Below are positions 44,291 through 48,643 of a stretch of DNA of 48,643 nucleotides, piece after piece. Location of the stretch: assembly GCA_002070415.1 (NCBI GenBank), contig MWDF01000012.1:1-48643 (forward strand). Direction: 5' to 3'. The notes under the pieces are model-generated. The model was given only the letters and a program-made list of their open reading frames with translations, searched no databases and was not told the DNA's origin. Source of the stretch: Firmicutes bacterium ADurb.Bin153 (GTDB lineage: Bacteria > Bacillota > DTU025 > MWDF01). Within the stretch, counting starts at the first letter, position 1, and every line of letters starts with the position of its first letter. The translations under genes and the position numbers were made by a program.

Positions 44291-44335
44291 AGATCGTCCC
44301 TGTATCAGAACGACAAGGGCGATCTGTGTTATTAT
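44291..44335 (+). terminator. Probable terminator after the membrane protein gene
   Basis: AGATCG pairs with CGATCT and CCC with GGG (one T bulged) around a 16-base loop, followed by GTTATTATTATTA. The long loop and interrupted T run make it a modest candidate. Confidence 0.4.
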
Positions 44336-44427
44336 TATTAGTTAGGGCAACAATATGCACACAGGGCCGGCTTGATGTCAGTCCAGGGCAGATATCGGGC
44401 CTTTTAATGTAATCGGGGGTATATCGG

Positions 44428-44958
44428 ATGAATATTTGGCACAGCATATCTCCCAAGAGGATAAAACCGGACAATTTCGTCGCGGTGATCGAGATCCCGA
44501 AAGGTTTCAAGACGAAGTACGAGCTAGACAAGGAGACAGGTCTGCTGCAGATGGATCGGGTACTCTATACGTCGACCCATTACCCGGCGAACTATGGTTT
44601 CATTCCACGCACATATGCTATGGACAACGATCCTCTGGACGTGCTCGTCTTATGTGCAGAGGAGCTTCATCCATTGTGCCTGGTCTCCTGCTATCCGATA
44701 GGCGTGATCACCATGGAAGACAACGGGCTTAAGGACGAGAAGATAATCGCGATACCATTCGGGGATCCGAACTATAACCAATACAAGAGCATAAAGGACC
44801 TTCCGGCTCATATCTTCGAGGAGATGTCCCATTTCTTCTCGGTGTACAAGACGCTCGAGGGCAAGGAGACCGCCATCGATAAGGTTAGCGACTTCGACGT
44901 CGCTAGACAGATAATCCAAGAGAGCATAGACAGGTACCTAGAAGAGTTCCAAAGGTGA
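44428..44958 (+). CDS. ppa: Inorganic pyrophosphatase, family I
   Basis: Cytosolic enzyme that splits pyrophosphate and drives reactions such as ADP-glucose synthesis. The metal-binding Asp triad is in DNDPLDVLVL (D66, D68, D71). Other family residues are EIPKGFKTKYELDKETG, DRVLYTSTHYPANYGFIP and a KDEKIIAIPFGDPNY segment. Length (176 residues) is normal. The start is an ATG preceded by GGGGGT. It is transcribed alone, with hairpins on both sides. It is not near the glycogen operon but serves the same pathway by removing the pyrophosphate made by GlgC. Confidence 0.96.
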   Translation: MNIWHSISPKRIKPDNFVAVIEIPKGFKTKYELDKETGLLQMDRVLYTSTHYPANYGFIPRTYAMDNDPLDVLVLCAEELHPLCLVSCYPIGVITMEDNGLKDEKIIAIPFGDPNYNQYKSIKDLPAHIFEEMSHFFSVYKTLEGKETAIDKVSDFDVARQIIQESIDRYLEEFQR

Positions 44959-44996
44959 TGGCGCGCTACGTGCATGGAGGTTCGATCGGAATTCCG

Positions 44997-45020
44997 GCGG
45001 CCCGACGGGCCGCTTCTTCT
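44997..45020 (+). terminator. Terminator after ppa
   Basis: A perfect 7-bp GC stem (GCGGCCC with GGGCCGC), a 3-base loop and a T-rich tail (TTCTTCTCT), 38 bases after the stop. Confidence 0.75.
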
Positions 45021-45070
45021 CTCGCCGCACGTTAGGGCCCTCTAAGATCTTCTTAGACGTGGCTATCTAA

Positions 45071-45796
45071 CTAGAAGAAGTACGGATTGCATATCTTGTA
45101 GGATCCCCAGATACGCACCGCCATCCTGTACATCGCTTTCGCATGTATCCTATCATGCCAGATGAACCTCCTCATTACTTTCCTTAAGGTCCATAGTTCG
45201 TCGAACGCTCCTATGTGCACCGTGTTCTTCAGATAGTCCGGGATTCTTTCTGCCAACCTGAAAGCCTCCGTTCGATTGTTCGAAATGCCCGATTTGAAGT
45301 CGGTGCTTATGCCGATCTCCCCGAAATAGTAAGCGGTCACCCTGTTGGTGTGCACATACATCTCCTCTGCAGTTAAGGGCACCTGGCCGTAGAATGTCTT
45401 CCTCTCCTTCAGTGAAGTTGCTCCCTTGTCGGGTATCGATTTGTAGAGCAGCTCGAAATCTTCAGCGGATTTCAAGACCAGGGCCTTCATTGCCTCATAC
45501 TCATCTGAGTTAATGGGCATCAACTCCGATTCGAAGATGATGTCAGAATCGGCGTCCGCGACATCAAGGCTGCTCTTCTTCTCCTGTATTATGTTTATTT
45601 CCATAGCGCATGAAACCGGCAGGTACTCTCCCGTAGACCACATGGCATACCTGGAAATTTCATCCTTGAATTTCCCGAGTGCTTCATCCTTGGTCCTGCC
45701 TCGAACGTAAGCACCTATGTAATTGCACGAATGTATGAGGTATCCTTCGTCGTTGTACTCTACGGCAGCATCGACCAATGTCCTCAATTCGACCAC
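45071..45796 (-). CDS. HicB-like N-domain plus DinB-like C-domain protein
   Basis: Protein of 241 residues with two parts. Residues 1-70 resemble a HicB-like alpha/beta fold (DEGYLIHSCNYIGAYVRGRT, DEALGKFKDEISRYAMW). Residues about 100-230 are helical and carry DinB/YfiT-type marks: H149 in MYVHTNRV and the closing helix LRKVMRRFIWHDRIHAKAMY with an HxxxH pair (H214, H218). That gives the usual three-His metal site of the family. DinB-like proteins include thiol transferases, but many have no known reaction. The start is GTG with a weak AAGG upstream. It lies alone, convergent with ppa. Confidence 0.7.
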   Translation of the reverse strand: MVELRTLVDAAVEYNDEGYLIHSCNYIGAYVRGRTKDEALGKFKDEISRYAMWSTGEYLPVSCAMEINIIQEKKSSLDVADADSDIIFESELMPINSDEYEAMKALVLKSAEDFELLYKSIPDKGATSLKERKTFYGQVPLTAEEMYVHTNRVTAYYFGEIGISTDFKSGISNNRTEAFRLAERIPDYLKNTVHIGAFDELWTLRKVMRRFIWHDRIHAKAMYRMAVRIWGSYKICNPYFF

Positions 45797-45902
45797 CCTT
45801 ACCTTAATCCAGCATCAGTGAAATAACGTTTTGCTCGTTCTAGTATTTCTCCGTGACCCATCTTCGTCCTCTAGCGGTCCTTTTGGATTATTGCAGATAT
45901 TG

Positions 45903-45930
45903 TTGGATTTCTGTTTCGATTTGTTACTAT
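45903..45930 (+). promoter_or_regulatory. Possible promoter for the DUF6448 gene
   Basis: TTGGAT, 16 bases, TACTAT in a very AT-rich leader of about 200 bases. Several other AT-rich hexamers lie nearby, so the exact boxes are uncertain. Confidence 0.3.
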
Positions 45931-45996
45931 ATTCATATAGTCTTATTGTTCTTATGTGATTTATTCATAAGCCAAATATTTTAGAGGAAGTGATGA

Positions 45997-46542
45997 ATGA
46001 TGCCTCCTCATTGCGACACGATGGACGGTCCGGTAGTAAAAGCCGCGCAGCGTGCACTAGAAAAGAAGGATGTTCGAATAATCCTACCATATGTTAAGAA
46101 AGATGCAGAACAAGAAATCGAGAGGCTTTTCCAAAGGACATTGTCCGTGATGAAAACTGCCGCAAGCAATAATGAGATCGTCGAACTTGCCCAAGAGTGG
46201 TTCTTCGAAAACGTCGTACGCCTTCATAGGTCAGGTGAGGGCGAACCTTACACCGGCCTTAAACCGGCCGGTCTTAGCGAAGGGCCGATCATCCCTATCG
46301 CAGAGAAGTCCATCAGAGAAGAATCTCCGCAGAAATTGATCGACGTCCTTACAGTAATGGTCTCGGATGAAGTTAATGAGAGGTTCAACCACATGCTGTA
46401 TCTAAAAAAAGACGCAGATAAGGGTGTGGATGCGACAAGAGAGTACGTAGAAGCGATGCTGGCTTTAGAAATATGGTCTCACAAGCTTTATCTTGCGCTG
46501 CGTTCTTCTCCTCATGAGAAGGGCGGAAACCATGGGCGCTAA
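45997..46542 (+). CDS. DUF6448 family protein
   Basis: A 181-residue, mostly helical soluble protein. The opening MMPPHCDTMDGPVVKAAQRA, the middle block WFFENVVRLHRSGEGEPYTG with LKPAGLSEGPIIPIA, and the late REYVEAMLALEIWSHKLYLA are the conserved segments of the uncharacterised DUF6448 family as I remember it. Conserved His, Cys, Asp and Glu residues could bind a metal, but no reaction is known. No signal peptide is seen. The ATG lies six bases after AGAGGAAG. It is followed by a long perfect hairpin, and stands alone. Confidence 0.8.
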   Translation: MMPPHCDTMDGPVVKAAQRALEKKDVRIILPYVKKDAEQEIERLFQRTLSVMKTAASNNEIVELAQEWFFENVVRLHRSGEGEPYTGLKPAGLSEGPIIPIAEKSIREESPQKLIDVLTVMVSDEVNERFNHMLYLKKDADKGVDATREYVEAMLALEIWSHKLYLALRSSPHEKGGNHGR

Positions 46543-46564
46543 GCTGCGTTGATTGAGTCTATTG

Positions 46565-46604
46565 ATTACATGATCGACGGTCGAACGGCCGTCGATCATG
46601 TAAT
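46565..46604. terminator. Long perfect hairpin after the DUF6448 gene
   Basis: A perfect 16-bp stem (ATTACATGATCGACGG with CCGTCGATCATGTAAT) and an 8-base loop, 22 bases after the stop. There is no T run, so it may be a terminator of the U-poor kind, an mRNA end stabiliser, or a protein-binding palindrome. Confidence 0.6.
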
Positions 46605-46992
46605 ATTGAGTATTCGTATTGACTAACGCCAGGCAATCGGATAATAAATCGCTAGTGATCTTGGAAACCATCAAGGCGAGTATACCCACTATGATAGATA
46701 CCTCCCAATATTTATCATCGTTTACCCGTCAAGTTTTTATACTTCTCTGAAGCGCCATTCTTCCATTTGTTAAATATTTGACTATTGAAGGAAGTAGTTA
46801 TGTGCCATAGAAATGTAACGGCGAAGGGGGGCACCTTAACTAGAAGCCGTTACTCTGTCATGCCTTAATAATTGTTGCGAAGCAGCGCGTGTTCGGACAA
46901 ATTGCGTAATTTATTATTCTAGACGTCCTCTAAGATGCATGTCAGCACGATACTTGACTTGATATGCAGTAAATAGAAGGAAGGCGATCATC
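46605..46992 (+). other. AT-rich intergenic stretch upstream of the lipoprotein gene
   Basis: About 390 bases with no supported gene. A possible promoter is TTCGGA (46892-46897), 17 bases, TATTCT (46915-46920). TTGACT at 46954-46959 is too close to the gene to be its -35. No RNA gene was recognised. Confidence 0.45.
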
Positions 46993-47571
46993 TTGAGGTC
47001 ATTCCGTTGCATTGCATTAATCTTGATTGCCAGTGCGATACTGATACTCGGAGGTTGTGAGCCAAAGGTCTGGTCAGTGGATTTCACTACTGTCGCTGAC
47101 CTTAGTGACTGGCAGGGCGAAGGGGCTTACCTGCTTAATGAGGGTGGCGTGGAAGGTCTGCGGCTCGATCCGGATTCATGGGTACTCGCTCCTGTTGTGT
47201 TCAAGGGAAACTTCGATCTGACATTGGTGTTCACCCTTCTTGGCAAATCGGGCGGTGACGGTGAAATTGAAGTGGGCTTCTCTGGTGAGGAGGCCGATAT
47301 TCACGAAACTGCGGTATATTTCGAGAGCATTCAATCCGCTAGCGAGGACCTGGGTTATGGTGCTTATGAAGTCGACTGGGATGATGACGCGCTATACCAT
47401 GACTTGTTCTACGACAGCGGTCCGATGTCGAGCATGCACTTTGACGGTGAAACGGAAAACACGCTGCTGATCAACAAGGTCGGTGATCATTTTAAAGTCT
47501 ACATGAACGATACACTAATATTCGAGTACAATCAGGGATCTCATTATGACAGTGCATATCCAAAACATTAG
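46993..47571 (+). CDS. Lipoprotein, apparently truncated at its C-terminus
   Basis: Exported lipoprotein with a clear lipobox LGGC (lipidated Cys22) after a short basic and hydrophobic leader. The body is beta-rich and acidic. It has segments such as DFTTVADLSDWQGEGAYLLN, FDLTLVFTLLGKSGGDGEIE and LLINKVGDHFKVYMNDTLIF, which look like a concanavalin/DUF1080-like sandwich that reports on a ligand-binding surface. The TTG start follows GAAGG by about eight bases. The last strands of such a fold are missing. The frame stops after YDSAYPKH, exactly where base composition switches to strongly AT-rich, so the 3' end is probably lost at a junction. Function is unknown. Confidence 0.7.
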   Translation: MRSFRCIALILIASAILILGGCEPKVWSVDFTTVADLSDWQGEGAYLLNEGGVEGLRLDPDSWVLAPVVFKGNFDLTLVFTLLGKSGGDGEIEVGFSGEEADIHETAVYFESIQSASEDLGYGAYEVDWDDDALYHDLFYDSGPMSSMHFDGETENTLLINKVGDHFKVYMNDTLIFEYNQGSHYDSAYPKH

Positions 47572-48112
47572 TTATTGATGTTGTATATACTTCAATTAGT
47601 GGAGGTGCTGTGTTTGAAATGACTGTTTGAATAATACCTGGCATCCAAGCAACGATCAAAGCAACACCTGACAGGATAAGAAATATCTTAATGCCATTTG
47701 TAGAATCATAATTCAATTCCTCGATTTCAATTTTACGCATAATTGAAAAGAGTCCGAAAAGAGTGCATGTGAAGAGTCCAATATATAATAAATGATATCG
47801 ATTGTAAGTAACGCCAAATGAAAGACTTGCTGCATAATAAAAGGCTACGGAATATACTGACATAAGCTTAAGCTTTGTACTGTTGCTAGATCTTTTTGCA
47901 TTCTGGAAATATGTATATATAAATAAGGGTACAAAGATAAAAAGAATCATAAAATCAGTTCCTATAAAAATTGGAGCTGCAAAGTATGAGTCGTGCGCGT
48001 AGATGCCATTACCATACATTTTTACCGTATCGCCAAATTGATTTGTTACTTCATAACTTCTCGAGAAATCCAATGATAGTAACACTGCCTTTGATTTCAA
48101 TACTTGTACCAA
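47492..48112 (-). pseudogene. Fragment of a multi-helix membrane protein lacking both ends
   Basis: The interior (about 47560-48085) reads as a real membrane protein: SYEVTNQFGDTVKMYGNGIY, then AHDSYFAAPIFIGTDF, several hydrophobic helices and KIEIEELNYDSTNGIK. Its codons are AT-rich. The N-terminus is not plausible, because the frame opens inside the CPBP gene in another phase. The last 26 codons run antisense through the lipoprotein gene. So both ends have been lost. I do not recognise a named family; the VTNQFGD block looks like a conserved motif of Firmicutes membrane proteins. It was probably once the gene downstream of the CPBP protein. Confidence 0.6.
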
Positions 48113-48584
48113 ATGAGTATGTAAGGAGAGTAATTGGCAGTGCCCGGAAGATAACCTCTTCTGCCGGTCCGCTTAAGAGTAACTGGAATCCCAGAGTTCC
48201 GATAATGTTCCTTCCATCCAGCGGAAACATATAAATAGGAAGCTGATTGTTCAAAGCCATAAAAGCATGCTGTGCTATTGTAATTACAGAAAAAACTGCC
48301 GTGAACACGGTTAAGTATTTTATCCCTTTTTTCATATCTCCAAGTTGAAAATTGAAGTCAAGGTTAAGAAGTTTGCTTAAAATCAGAATAATTGCCAGTG
48401 CAATTAATAATTCGACCGCATGATGTATCGAAATTTCAACAAAGCAATCGAATGGGTCTATTGACTGATAAGGGATCCGCTTGGCAATCAAGTGACCCGT
48501 TTTCCCCAAGAATATCTGCGTGATGAGTAACAATATAGAAACAATTATTCCTAAAAGTGTTCTTCTACATGCCGTCTTTTCCAT
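48051..48584 (-). pseudogene. CPBP intramembrane protease, C-terminally truncated
   Basis: The N-terminal part of a CAAX-protease/bacteriocin-processing (CPBP, Abi) membrane protein. It has hydrophobic helices and the first catalytic motif EExxxR at 142-147 in GPAEEVIFRALPITLL. The family needs two more motifs downstream (FxxxH and a late His with Asn or Asp). These are absent, because the frame ends seven residues after VTII at a stop, in a region that joins a different membrane protein. The ATG has AAAGGTG upstream and a possible promoter (TTTACT-16-TATATG), so the 5' end looks intact. The coding sequence is far more AT-rich than most of the window. Confidence 0.65.
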
Positions 48585-48603
48585 TGTTTACGCGCACCTT
48601 TCG

Positions 48604-48631
48604 CATATAGACTATGATTTAATAAAGTAAA
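48604..48631 (-). promoter_or_regulatory. Possible promoter for the truncated CPBP gene
   Basis: On the minus strand TTTACT, a 16-base spacer and TATATG, about 20 bases before the ATG, in AT-rich DNA at the window end. Confidence 0.35.
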
Positions 48632-48643
48632 CGCTTCCCTTAG

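Noticed and set aside
45041..45057. TCTAAGA-3-TCTTAGA hairpin as terminator of the HicB/DinB-like gene
   Set aside because: Only seven AT-rich pairs and no U tract on the minus strand.
46465..46689. A 74-codon minus-strand frame crossing the DUF6448 end and the long hairpin
   Set aside because: It reads through the perfect inverted repeat and the antisense of a supported gene. The translation shows no domain.
48051..48112. A simple sequencing frameshift within one CPBP gene
   Set aside because: The second frame does not contain the later CPBP motifs (FxxxH and the final His) and reads as a different membrane protein, so one indel would not restore a CPBP protein.
40..48600. CRISPR arrays, tRNA or rRNA genes, intact insertion sequences
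   Set aside because: No regularly spaced repeats, no conserved rRNA segments, no cloverleaf-like sequence and no transposase frame were found in the intergenic gaps.

Overview
The window is bacterial chromosome from an organism I cannot name. It has dense operons, about half G+C over most of its length, and a strong preference for AGG arginine and ATA isoleucine codons. Shine-Dalgarno sites match GGAGGTGATC closely, and many genes start at TTG or GTG. The gene set suggests a fermentative, saccharolytic, probably anaerobic bacterium of the Firmicutes/Thermotogae/Synergistetes kind: a GlgC+GlgD pair, a PflX-like radical SAM protein, PepF and a TGS GTPase. The maltodextrin-binding protein and the secreted amylase both have signal-peptidase-I leaders rather than lipoboxes. 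That hints weakly at a periplasm, so a diderm, but does not prove it.

Layout. 1-2.0 kb: the end of an Opp/Dpp-type ABC importer (two permeases, the first cut by the window edge), closed by a terminator. 2.07-6.07 kb: a promoter and a heterodimeric ABC exporter. 6.08-16.0 kb, minus strand: HAD phosphatase, ABC-2 permease and ATPase, PflX-like radical SAM protein, peptidase T, TGS GTPase, oligoendopeptidase F, MATE transporter, then an aminotransferase with its own promoter. A PNPOx-fold protein follows.

16.6-39.8 kb is the metabolic core. A secreted alpha-amylase faces a malEFG importer operon. The importer ATPase (msmX/malK) is divergent from malE across a regulatory region with two dyad repeats. 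The long operon behind it encodes a GH13-GH77 fusion, GlgB, GlgP, GlgC, GlgD, GlgA and Pgi, and ends at a strong terminator. A convergent operon supplies phosphoglucomutase, a ROK kinase and a divergent CDF-type membrane protein. Read together: starch is cut outside, maltodextrins are imported, then rearranged and trimmed by the fusion enzyme and phosphorylase. Glucose and its phosphates pass through the ROK kinase, Pgm and Pgi to glycolysis, or through GlgC/D-GlgA-GlgB into glycogen. No separate glgX debranching gene is present.

40.1-47.6 kb is a looser accessory region: an exported Ig-like-domain protein, an exported molybdopterin-domain protein, an exported TPR protein, a small zinc-ribbon protein, a membrane protein, inorganic pyrophosphatase, a HicB-like/DinB-like protein, a DUF6448 protein and a lipoprotein. 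From about 47.56 kb to the end the DNA becomes very AT-rich. Three gene fragments meet at abrupt junctions there: the lipoprotein lacking its end, a membrane protein lacking both ends, and a CPBP protease lacking its C-terminal half. This is either a rearrangement scar with foreign DNA or an assembly chimera. I saw no rRNA, tRNA, CRISPR array or intact insertion sequence.
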